A DNA stretch of 5,555 nucleotides from Desulfuromusa sp. Lineage in GTDB: Bacteria > Desulfobacterota > Desulfuromonadia > Desulfuromonadales > Geopsychrobacteraceae. A model generated the notes under the pieces. The model was given only the letters and a program-made list of their open reading frames with translations, made no database searches and was not told the origin of the DNA. Position 1 is the first letter of the stretch. The number at the start of each line of letters is the position of its first letter. Shown here piece by piece: positions 1-5,325 of the stretch. The stretch lies in NCBI GenBank assembly GCA_029934095.1, contig JAOZMV010000113.1, positions 1 to 5,555 on the forward strand. Direction: 5' to 3'. Made by a program: the position numbers and the translations under genes.

Positions 1-25
1 AAACCCAAAAAACAGTTTTGATTTT

Positions 26-52
26 CCTTGGTGCCCTTGGCGTCTTGGTGGC
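26..52. repeat. Short 8-9 base tandem repeat (CTTGG unit)
   Basis: Three consecutive units of the form CCTTGGTGC, CCTTGGCGT and CTTGGTGGC. The CTTGG core recurs at 27, 36 and 44, a spacing of 9 then 8. On the minus strand this reads as ACCAAG-type units, which resemble degenerate repeats seen between genes in many bacterial genomes. It lies just past the end of the aroF unit, and I see no gene in it. Confidence 0.5.
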
Positions 53-76
53 AAAGTTTATTGTTTTGGTTTTTCT

Positions 77-106
77 CTCTGTCTCTCCAACTCTCCGTCT
101 CTCCGT
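77..106. repeat. Short 8-base CTC-rich tandem repeat
   Basis: Almost four units of period 8: CTCTGTCT, CTCCAACT, CTCCGTCT and CTCCGT. It lies between the CTTGG repeat and the stop of the small cysteine-cluster gene. No terminator with a clear T-tract is visible here for the minus-strand unit. Confidence 0.5.
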
Positions 107-117
107 TAAAAAGAGAC

Positions 118-399
118 CTATTTCACCACCCGCAGCCCACCCTTACCCGAAGAACTATCAGCAGGTGATTTTGGATCATCATCAGGTTCAGAAGTTGATA
201 TTTCATCTTCACCACCACCTAACTGCGGCAAGGTTCCACTCAACAGCATCTTTTCCACAGAATTTGCAATTCCCAGACACTGTTGCATACAAACCTTACG
301 TGCCGGGCACATTGTACAGTCTGCCTCACCAGCTGCAGCTTTCAGACAGTGAACCAGCAGCTCAACACTTTCCAGTTGTGACAGGGGAACAAAATACAT
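118..399 (-). CDS. Small hypothetical protein with CX2CX5CX3C cysteine cluster
   Basis: A 93-residue protein I do not recognise. The start is supported by GAGGA about six bases before ATG at 397-399, and the gene begins 17 bases after the aroF stop, so it is probably cotranscribed with aroF. The N-terminal half looks helical and holds five cysteines (18, 28, 31, 37, 41). The last four form CX2CX5CX3C, a spacing that could bind a metal or an Fe-S cluster. Residues 61-88 are a low-complexity Gly/Ser/Asp-rich tail, probably disordered. There is no signal peptide or membrane segment, so it is likely cytoplasmic. No function can be assigned. The overlapping plus-strand frame lacks comparable start signals. 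Confidence 0.7.
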   Translation of the reverse strand: MYFVPLSQLESVELLVHCLKAAAGEADCTMCPARKVCMQQCLGIANSVEKMLLSGTLPQLGGGEDEISTSEPDDDPKSPADSSSGKGGLRVVK

Positions 400-417
400 A
401 GCTTCCTCAATTTTTGC

Positions 418-1443
418 TTAACCAGCCATTTCGCGATCGGCAACTTTTACAAATTGGCGCAATTTATCCATCATCACCTGAAAATCATCGGGTCGTAGCG
501 ATTGTGGACCATCACTGGCAGCTTTTTCAGGGCAGGGATGAACCTCGACAATCAGCCCATCGGCACCCGCAGCAGCGGCAGCATAGCACATCGGTGCAAT
601 CAGAGAAGCGTGCCCGGTTGCATGGGATGGATCAATAATAACCGGCAGATGAGTCTGCTGCTTCAAGACCGGCACAGCCGAAATATCCAGGGTATTCCGG
701 GTCGCCGTTTCAAAGGTCCGAATCCCCCGCTCACAGAGGATCACCTTGCGGTTTCCTTCGGAAAGGACATATTCGGCACTCATCAAAAATTCCTGAATTG
801 TTGTCGACATGCCACGTTTGAGGAGAATCGGCTTATCGAGTTGACCAAGCATTTTCAGCAATGAGAAGTTTTGGGTATTGCGTGCCCCGACCTGCATGAC
901 ATCAGCATAGCGGGCCACCAGTTCAACATCACGCGGATTGACAACCTCGGTAACAATTGGCAAACCAGTTAACTCACGCGCTTCAGCCAGTAACTTCAAA
1001 CCATCCTCTTCCATCCCCTGAAAAGAATAGGGGCTGGTTCGTGGCTTGTAAGCCCCTCCACGCAGCAACCGCGCCCCCGCTTTTTTCACTGCGACAGCCG
1101 TTTCACAGATCTGCTCCCGGCTTTCCACTGCACAAGGCCCGGCAATCATCACAAATTCTTTACCGCCAAAAGTCAGTCCAGGGACAATTTCAACTTCACT
1201 GGCCTGTGGTTGAACCTCGCGGCTTGCCAACTTATAGGGCTTAAGGATCGGCACAACATTTTCAACCCCGGGCATTGACTGCAAAGCCTGCAATTTCTCT
1301 TTTCCCCGTTCCTCACCAACCGCGCCAATAACATTACGGGTTTCACCATAAATGATGTGGGGTTGGTAGCCTGATTCAACAATTTTCTTTTCGACAGCGG
1401 CCAGATCCGACTTTTCTGCCCCCTTTTTCATAACAATAATCAT
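418..1443 (-). CDS. aroF: 3-deoxy-7-phosphoheptulonate (DAHP) synthase, type I-beta
   Basis: A 341-residue enzyme that condenses phosphoenolpyruvate and erythrose 4-phosphate to DAHP, the first step of the shikimate pathway to Phe, Tyr and Trp. It acts in the cytoplasm. Residues 1-70 match the ferredoxin-like (ACT-like) regulatory domain seen in the Thermotoga maritima enzyme, followed by the TIM barrel. Visible motifs are AGPCAVES (101-108), KPRTSPYSFQG (134-143... with Lys134 and the RTS loop), LLKRG, RGIRTFE, DPSHATG and VEVHPCPEKAASDG. The four metal ligands known for the family appear as Cys104, His274, Glu300 and Asp311. The start at ATG 1441-1443 has AAGGAG about six bases upstream and gives the family length. 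The frame stays open to 1518, but that extension would translate a terminator hairpin and has no ribosome site. Expression is probably controlled by the attenuator leader upstream. Confidence 0.96.
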   Translation of the reverse strand: MIIVMKKGAEKSDLAAVEKKIVESGYQPHIIYGETRNVIGAVGEERGKEKLQALQSMPGVENVVPILKPYKLASREVQPQASEVEIVPGLTFGGKEFVMIAGPCAVESREQICETAVAVKKAGARLLRGGAYKPRTSPYSFQGMEEDGLKLLAEARELTGLPIVTEVVNPRDVELVARYADVMQVGARNTQNFSLLKMLGQLDKPILLKRGMSTTIQEFLMSAEYVLSEGNRKVILCERGIRTFETATRNTLDISAVPVLKQQTHLPVIIDPSHATGHASLIAPMCYAAAAAGADGLIVEVHPCPEKAASDGPQSLRPDDFQVMMDKLRQFVKVADREMAG

Positions 1444-1479
1444 GTTGCTCTCCTTCTTCGCCAATGCGATAGAAAAGGC

Positions 1480-1506
1480 AAAAAAGCCGCCCGATCTCCC
1501 GGCGGC
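1480..1506 (-). terminator. Second leader terminator (T2), GC-rich, close to aroF RBS
   Basis: On the minus strand GCCGCC (1506-1501) pairs with GGCGGC (1491-1486) around a nine-base loop, followed at once by TTTTTT (1485-1480). This is a textbook intrinsic terminator shape. It lies between T1 and the aroF ribosome site, so the leader would carry two terminators in series. If it worked fully it would block aroF, so readthrough or an alternative fold is needed. Confidence 0.65.
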
Positions 1507-1522
1507 CTCAATTTTCAAATAA

Positions 1523-1572
1523 GCAGAAAAAGAAAAACCATGGGAGAACTTTTAGCCGTTCCACCATGGTTT
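1523..1572 (-). terminator. Leader attenuator terminator (T1)
   Basis: On the minus strand AAACCATGG (1572-1564) pairs perfectly with CCATGGTTT (1543-1535). The stem continues past a mismatch and a G-U pair with GAAC/GTTC, closed by an eight-base loop (1557-1550). The tract TTTTTCTTTTTC follows. The 5' arm can instead pair with the 3' part of the leader ORF, which makes this the likely regulated terminator. Confidence 0.75.
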
Positions 1573-1597
1573 GTGTCATCTGAAGTATTAAAACCCC

Positions 1598-1681
1598 TTA
1601 CGCACTCTTCCCCAAGGTAGACGGCCGGAAAAAGCCGAAAAACCAAAAAAAACAGCTAAAGTAAGAAGTATTAAAAGTCAT
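1598..1681 (-). CDS. Phe-rich leader peptide of aroF
   Basis: A 27-codon ORF that starts at ATG 1681-1679 and stops with TAA at 1600-1598, with AGAGGA seven bases before the start. Residues 7-18 read YFSCFFWFFGFF. In total there are eight Phe, one Tyr and one Trp codons, that is the three amino acids that DAHP synthase ultimately supplies. The density of Phe codons resembles the PheL leader of the enterobacterial pheA gene, although the sequence is different. Its likely role is as a translation sensor: slow decoding of Phe, Tyr or Trp codons would favour aroF readthrough, and the peptide itself probably has no function. It was found by reading the leader directly and is too short for most gene callers. 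Confidence 0.82.
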   Translation of the reverse strand: MTFNTSYFSCFFWFFGFFRPSTLGKSA

Positions 1682-1771
1682 GTTTATTTCCTCTTTCTGG
1701 TTGCGCAGACTACACAAGGGAGAAAAAACACGCAAGCAAAAAAGCACCACAGCTCGCAGGGTTATTTTCCC

Positions 1772-1800
1772 TTGACACTACCCTACCCTTTAGTTATAAA
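1772..1800 (+). promoter_or_regulatory. Sigma-70-type promoter of tRNA-Phe
   Basis: TTGACA at 1772-1777, a spacer of exactly 17 bases, then TATAAA at 1795-1800: a full -35 match and five of six at -10. The tRNA begins 14 bases after the -10 box. The GC-rich bases right after the -10 (CGGG) resemble the discriminators of stable RNA genes under stringent control; that regulatory point is inferred. Confidence 0.85.
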
Positions 1801-1814
1801 CGGGATTCAGTTTC

Positions 1815-1890
<76 letters not shown>

Positions 1891-1898
1891 GAAAAATT

Positions 1899-1932
1899 AA
1901 AGGGTCACGGCTTTCGCTGTGACCCTTTTTTT
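1899..1932. terminator. Bidirectional intrinsic terminator after tRNA-Phe
   Basis: A 13-bp stem with one G-U pair, AAAGGGTCACGGC (1899-1911) against GCTGTGACCCTTT (1916-1928), around a four-base loop, with a run of seven T (1926-1932) for plus-strand transcripts. On the minus strand the loop reads GAAA, a GNRA tetraloop, and the stem is followed by TTTAATTTTT. It could therefore also stop transcripts arriving from fic. Confidence 0.9.
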
Positions 1933-2031
1933 GTTTTCATCTGCTAATGGGTACCAAAATTATATTTTACAAGTAGTAAATGGCTCTGCCGTAGTCATCT
2001 TCAAACCGAAAGATAGCATTTTTTATCATTT

Positions 2032-2062
2032 TATCGACACGTCAAGGACGTATGAGTCGATA
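2032..2062. repeat. Inverted repeat downstream of fic
   Basis: TATCGAC (2032-2038) pairs with GTCGATA (2056-2062). Inside it ACGTC (2039-2043) pairs with GACGT (2047-2051) around a three-base loop, with ATGA bulged on one side. There is no T-tract on either strand, so it is not an ordinary terminator. The outer arm contains the same TGTCGATA element as the fic upstream region. The rest of 1933-2107 shows no gene I can support. Confidence 0.5.
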
Positions 2063-2107
2063 CAGTTAACACCTGAAGTCTGCAACCTGATTTATGTTCC
2101 AGGTTCC

Positions 2108-3190
2108 TTATTCCACCAATAATTTCAAAAATTTATCATTGATATAATAAACCTCTCTACCATATTTGAAAGGTTCGAGGATTCCGATACTGGTGAGTTC
2201 TTTCAGATAGTGAGAAGCCGTCTGTCGCCGTGCGATCCCCGCTTCTTCCAAAAAACGAATTTTACAGTAGGGTTGTCGATAGAGCAGTTCCAACAAATCT
2301 TTGGAATAAATTTTTGGCAGTTTGGTTCGCACCTTTTCAATATCGGCCTGCATTAAATTACGAATAGCAAGAATCCGCTCTCGGGTGGTTCGTGCTGTGT
2401 GTTCAACTGCTTTTAGCATATACAAGAGCCACCCTTCCCAGTTTCCTTTTTCGGTTACTTTACGTAACCCACTGTAATAGTTATTTTTATTTTCAATGAT
2501 ATAGCGACTGAGATACAAAACCGGAATATCCAGCAAACCAACTTCAATCAAATACAGAATATTTAAAATTCTTCCGGTACGACCATTCCCGTCAGTAAAT
2601 GGGTGGATTGCTTCAAACTGGTAATGGATAACCGCTAATTTTATCAGAGGATCAATATCATCTTCTGCATAAATAAAGCGTTCCAGGTTTGCAAGTTTGT
2701 CACGCAACACAGCTTCCCCCTCTGGCGGGGTATAAATAATCGTCCCTTTACTGTTGGCCAGTTTTGTCCCGGGAGTTTTACGTACTCCGGCCCGACTTTG
2801 TTTAATCAGCTGAAACAGCTCTTCAAAAAGATTGGTTGTCAGTGGTCGATTCTGGTTTGTGATGGAATCAAAACCATGCCATAGGGCATCATTATAGCGA
2901 AGAACTTCTTTTGTGTGTGGCTCTGCCTTACCGCCTGGGTTTGCAAAGGCTCGATAAAGCTCATCATTGGTAGTGACGATATTCTCTATTTCAGAAGAGA
3001 TTTTAGCTTCCTGCAAACCGATAGATTGGATCAAAACGGCTTGGTTCGGGAGCAGTTCCCCCGCCCCTTTTAGCTCAGCAAGGGCTCTATTGGCAGCAAT
3101 TGCCCGTTTCAGAACAGCCTTGCTTTCCAGATCGATCTTTGGTGGCAAAAGTGGTAGATCATTATAGGGTTGCTGTGGGTTAAAAACCAT
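2108..3190 (-). CDS. fic: Fic family protein, class II, with C-terminal winged helix
   Basis: A 360-residue protein predicted to transfer AMP (or another nucleotide phosphate) from a nucleotide onto hydroxyl side chains of a target protein. In order: a Fic_N-type region (about 1-85), the Fic core (about 95-260) with HPFTDGNGRTGR at 196-207 (catalytic His196, phosphate-binding GNGR), and a C-terminal winged helix (about 295-350). The stretch S65-S-E-I-E69-N70 matches the inhibitory motif SxxxE(G/N). Placed before the core, it marks class II, so the enzyme is probably self-inhibited. Length and layout match the Shewanella Fic type. The start at 3190 has AGGAGG six bases upstream. No antitoxin gene adjoins it, as expected when the inhibitory helix is built in. 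Target unknown. The winged helix and the half-sites upstream suggest it may bind its own promoter. Confidence 0.93.
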   Translation of the reverse strand: MVFNPQQPYNDLPLLPPKIDLESKAVLKRAIAANRALAELKGAGELLPNQAVLIQSIGLQEAKISSEIENIVTTNDELYRAFANPGGKAEPHTKEVLRYNDALWHGFDSITNQNRPLTTNLFEELFQLIKQSRAGVRKTPGTKLANSKGTIIYTPPEGEAVLRDKLANLERFIYAEDDIDPLIKLAVIHYQFEAIHPFTDGNGRTGRILNILYLIEVGLLDIPVLYLSRYIIENKNNYYSGLRKVTEKGNWEGWLLYMLKAVEHTARTTRERILAIRNLMQADIEKVRTKLPKIYSKDLLELLYRQPYCKIRFLEEAGIARRQTASHYLKELTSIGILEPFKYGREVYYINDKFLKLLVE

Positions 3191-3216
3191 TTTATCCTCC
3201 TGATGGACACTGAAGA

Positions 3217-3282
3217 ATATGTCGATAAAATCTCATTTCTTCGACATGTCGTGAGTATATGTCGATTGCGTCACCATTTCCA
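3217..3282 (-). promoter_or_regulatory. Predicted fic promoter with ATGTCG half-site cluster
   Basis: On the minus strand TGGAAA (3282-3277), a 17-base spacer and TATACT (3259-3254) form a plausible promoter. Over and just downstream of it lie ATATGTCGAT at 3217-3226 and at 3257-3266, exactly 40 bases apart on the plus strand. Between them is the 10-bp palindrome CGACATGTCG (3242-3251). That gives four ATGTCG half-sites in under 50 bases. The layout fits a repressor site. The binding protein is unknown; the winged helix of Fic is one candidate. Confidence 0.45.
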
Positions 3283-3568
3283 GCGTAAATATGAATTGCA
3301 AATAAAATAGTAGGATGGGGGGGGCAGGGAGGGGATCAAGTCTGTCGTTGACCTTTTGTAATTTTAAACTAATCATCTTAAACTCTTTCCAATTTCCACC
3401 TCAGCCTCCGCGATTTCTTTGTCCTGACGCAGTCAAGCCCACCCTTCCACGCATCCCCCCCCAAAACCGACAAAAACCCCTTCTCTTAAAAATTCTCTGT
3501 AAATTGTATCGACACTTGAAAATATCATGTTTTTTCAAGTAGTTTGAATTTTACGCATGAGGGATTCA
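3283..3568. other. Gene-poor intergenic stretch with G8 and C8 runs
   Basis: I find no gene I can support here. The stretch holds G8 at 3317-3324 followed by GGG (3327-3329) and GGGG (3331-3334), which could form a four-run G-quadruplex on the plus strand. It also has C8 at 3455-3462, a pyrimidine-rich tract (about 3385-3485) and TATCGACAC at 3507-3515. The 75-residue plus-strand frame through it has low-complexity composition and no good ribosome site. Confidence 0.5.
3514..3540. repeat. 9-bp inverted repeat
   Basis: ACTTGAAAA (3514-3522) and TTTTCAAGT (3532-3540) are perfect inverse complements around a nine-base spacer. Neither side continues into a terminator-like T-tract. It directly abuts the TATCGACAC copy at 3507-3515 and lies about 30 bases before the ATPase remnant. 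It could be a regulator site or the edge of a lost element. Confidence 0.45.
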
Positions 3569-3646
3569 ATGATGATCAAGAGGAAATTACAGTTGCCACC
3601 GGCAGGTGAAGAAACTTTTTTTCTGTGGGGATCAATAGAGATGTAG
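3569..3646 (+). pseudogene. Remnant: N-terminus of AAA+/DUF4143-type ATPase
   Basis: A 25-codon plus-strand reading frame with GAGGG about five bases before its first ATG (3569-3571). The peptide MIKRKLQLPPAGEETFFLWG, from its second Met, closely resembles the start of stand-alone AAA+ ATPases with a DUF4143 C-terminal domain. In these the next residues are typically PRQTGKS, the Walker A loop. Here the similarity stops at Gly, followed by SIEM and a stop, so the nucleotide-binding site and everything after it are missing. I see no further part of the gene downstream before the convergent lipoprotein gene. Intact start signals with an abrupt loss suggest a deletion. The family match is from memory. 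Confidence 0.5.
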
Positions 3647-3690
3647 ATCGTTTCAGGCGATATTTTTATAACTGTTGATGCCTTCAACAA

Positions 3691-4320
3691 CTATTCGAGA
3701 AGGTGGCTTTCATCCAGTTTACGTACCAGGAAGGGAACAAATTTATTGATTGCAGCCTGCCTTGAGCTGCTGGTGACTTTGATTCGGGACAGATCAGACC
3801 AGATTGGTTTTTTGCTCTCTACGTCAAAGAGCTGTGTCGACAGGGTGAAATAATCGATATCGTATTCCCGCATCGGAAAGACAATGGCTCCAACGTACAC
3901 GGCATACCAACCATCACCAAACGTACCAGTGGTCGCAGTGGCCGCATAATAAGCCCCTCCCGGTTGATAATTTATTATCGACTCCTGCATGATTGAACGG
4001 ATCACCAGAACCGAATCAACTCCCAGTTGATGGACTTTTTCTACAACCTCATCCCGGGTGATCTCCGCTGCAGAATGTGGCAGAACTTTATAGCTGGGAA
4101 TCGCCGCAATACCTAGAGAATTGAATTGACTGGTGAGAAAATTTTCGAATTGATCGCGCATGTATTCCTGCTCAAACCTGGCTACAATCAAGGTATTATG
4201 CAGGGTTTTGGTATACTCTGGATCTTTCCATTCATGCAGATTTTTAATTGGTGTACAGGATGTCACCAGGATCAGGAGCAGCAAACTGATAAAAAACATG
4301 GGGCGTTGAAATCTTTTCAC
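3691..4320 (-). CDS. DUF4136-like lipoprotein of unknown function
   Basis: A 209-residue lipoprotein when started at GTG 4320-4318. This start has AAGGA about nine bases upstream and gives a compact signal: Lys-Arg, a hydrophobic core, and the lipobox VTSC with the modified Cys at 22. The frame is open ten codons further up to another GTG at 4350, but that lacks a ribosome site. The mature part begins near a HEWKDPEY segment, then alternates predicted strands and helices. It includes LGVDSVLVIRSI and a Tyr/Gly/Ala-rich middle, and ends with FDVESKKPIWSDLS and a C-terminal helix. This pattern recalls envelope lipoproteins of the DUF4136 type, whose role is not known to me. The family call is from memory. 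A weak 6-bp hairpin (3673-3689) follows the stop, without a T-tract. Confidence 0.8.
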   Translation of the reverse strand: MKRFQRPMFFISLLLLILVTSCTPIKNLHEWKDPEYTKTLHNTLIVARFEQEYMRDQFENFLTSQFNSLGIAAIPSYKVLPHSAAEITRDEVVEKVHQLGVDSVLVIRSIMQESIINYQPGGAYYAATATTGTFGDGWYAVYVGAIVFPMREYDIDYFTLSTQLFDVESKKPIWSDLSRIKVTSSSRQAAINKFVPFLVRKLDESHLLE

Positions 4321-4430
4321 CTGACCTGTCCTTTTACAAGAGAAACCCACTGTGCGTTAGATTCTAATCAGAGACTCCGTGGCCTCTCACAACAAGAAAA
4401 GATGAACTAGTCCCCCTGTTGCCATTGTTC

Positions 4431-4484
4431 ATCAAGGTTCCAGTTGAAATTGTGACTGGAACCTTGATAGTATCACTATTTTTT
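4431..4484 (+). repeat. Perfect 14-bp inverted repeat, terminator-like on plus strand
   Basis: ATCAAGGTTCCAGT (4431-4444) and ACTGGAACCTTGAT (4455-4468) are exact inverse complements around a ten-base loop. Overlapping its end, ATAGT (4467-4471) and ACTAT (4475-4479) form a small second hairpin leading directly into TTTTTT (4479-4484). On the plus strand this looks like a terminator, but I see no plus-strand gene before it. On the minus strand, after the SYLF gene, the stem is not followed by T. The remaining bases of 4321-4574 hold no gene I can support. Confidence 0.6.
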
Positions 4485-4574
4485 AAAATACGATCTTATT
4501 TTTTTCCCGACAAACACCGAACCCGCAAAGCCCCGCCAGTTTATCGCTACTGTCGCGACTCACACACAAGAGGA

Positions 4575-5138
4575 TCACTTGTCAGGATTAATTTTGGTGA
4601 TCTTTGATCCCTGCAACCCAAGGCCAGCCATCAGCCCTTTCTGATCAAAGAAAAAGGCATAAACATTGTCACGACCAGTGGTTGTAGTGAGAGCCGTAGC
4701 GGCCCCAGCATCGACAACAACAATATTCGGACCGACACCAATCTCCCAGCCGGAACTCGACGTGAGATAGTTAAGATCTTTATCGGTCATGAAAAATAAC
4801 GCGTAACCGAAAGTTTGGGCTCCGGCTTGCAATCCGTAGGAAGCCGCCACCGTGTTGTAATAACCGATGGTTTCACCATTTTGTAGTAGTGCACCATCAC
4901 CGTATTGAGCCCCAATAATGAGCCCGGCTTTGATAACATCTGTAAAAACAAGAATCCCTTTGGCATCGGCCGCCAGTTTTTTAGCCTCCGGGGAATTCGC
5001 ATAGAGAGCCTCAAGACTCATCTTGGCCTCACGATCAATCTGTGCGGCATCAGCCGCCAGAACCGACTGTGGAGTGATCAAAACAAAGAGACTGAAAACA
5101 ACCGTGAACAGTGCGAAATTTCTAATTAATTGTGACAT
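4575..5138 (-). CDS. Secreted SYLF-domain (YSC84-like) protein
   Basis: A 187-residue protein with a clear Sec signal peptide: Arg6, a hydrophobic stretch 8-22, and cleavage likely after SVLA (about residue 28). It is thus predicted to be periplasmic. From about residue 50 to the end it matches the SYLF/YSC84 domain. The features are GILVFTDVIKAGLIIGAQYGDGALL, a repeated Gly-rich strand pattern (SYGLQAGAQTFGYALFFMT), GWEIGVGPNIVVVDAG and the terminal VYAFFFDQKGLMAGLGLQGSKITKI. In eukaryotes the domain binds phosphoinositide lipids; in bacteria such proteins are common, with roles largely unknown. Length is typical for a secreted single-domain member. The start at 5138 has AAAGG about ten bases upstream, rather distant. 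The preceding 187 bases hold no clear promoter or terminator. Confidence 0.88.
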   Translation of the reverse strand: MSQLIRNFALFTVVFSLFVLITPQSVLAADAAQIDREAKMSLEALYANSPEAKKLAADAKGILVFTDVIKAGLIIGAQYGDGALLQNGETIGYYNTVAASYGLQAGAQTFGYALFFMTDKDLNYLTSSSGWEIGVGPNIVVVDAGAATALTTTTGRDNVYAFFFDQKGLMAGLGLQGSKITKINPDK

Positions 5139-5325
5139 GAACTTATACCTTTTTAGATGATGTATTTAAATGATTTTCTCAAAATTTCCACAGAAAAAAA
5201 CCGGGAGAGCTGTTCAATAAAATATGGGTAGGATTTTTTGAAACTGACAGAATGATTGCGCCACCTAACTCAACTGACCTTGAAAAGGGCACCGCCGTCC
5301 AGCATTCACCTGATTGAATTTATCA

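Larger units (their letters stand above)
1444..1700 (-). promoter_or_regulatory. aroF leader: predicted ribosome-mediated attenuator
   Basis: In transcription order: the leader ORF (1681-1598), a candidate antiterminator, terminator T1 (1572-1523), terminator T2 (1506-1480), then the aroF ribosome site. The antiterminator would pair UCUACCUUGG (minus strand 1621 to 1612, inside leader codons 21-24) with CCAUGGUGGA (1569 to 1560). That gives eight Watson-Crick pairs, one G-U pair and one mismatch. It consumes the 5' arm of T1. A ribosome stalled on the early Phe/Trp codons would leave 1621-1612 free and permit readthrough. A ribosome reaching the stop at 1598 would cover part of it and let T1 form. 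The pairing is read by eye; the mechanism is inferred from classical phe and trp leaders. The 5' boundary is approximate, because no convincing promoter was found. Confidence 0.75.

Noticed and set aside
18..401. 127-residue plus-strand frame
   Set aside because: It runs through the intergenic repeats and lies antisense to the better supported cysteine-cluster gene; composition is His/Pro/Leu rich without motifs.
1444..1518. 25-codon N-terminal extension of aroF
   Set aside because: It has no ribosome site, exceeds the family length, and its codons are the T2 hairpin; ATG at 1443 has AAGGAG and starts the conserved domain.
1709..1739. Possible aroF leader promoter TTGCTT-19-TGTAGT on the minus strand
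   Set aside because: The spacer is too long and the -10 match is poor, so the true promoter remains unidentified.
2101..2118. GGTTCC...CCACCA resembling a tRNA 3' end
   Set aside because: No matching acceptor or T stem can be paired, it differs from the tRNA-Phe end, and most of it is the fic 3' coding region.
1919..2122. 67-residue plus-strand frame after the tRNA
   Set aside because: It starts inside the terminator stem, has no ribosome site, and overlaps the end of fic.
3315..3542. 75-residue plus-strand frame
   Set aside because: Low-complexity composition across G8 and C8 runs, no ribosome site, no recognisable motif.
3673..3689. Hairpin after the lipoprotein gene as a terminator
   Set aside because: The stem is only 6 bp and no T-tract follows on the minus strand.
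4419..4607. 62-residue plus-strand frame
   Set aside because: It is read through the 14-bp inverted repeat and into the end of the SYLF gene, with no coding signals.
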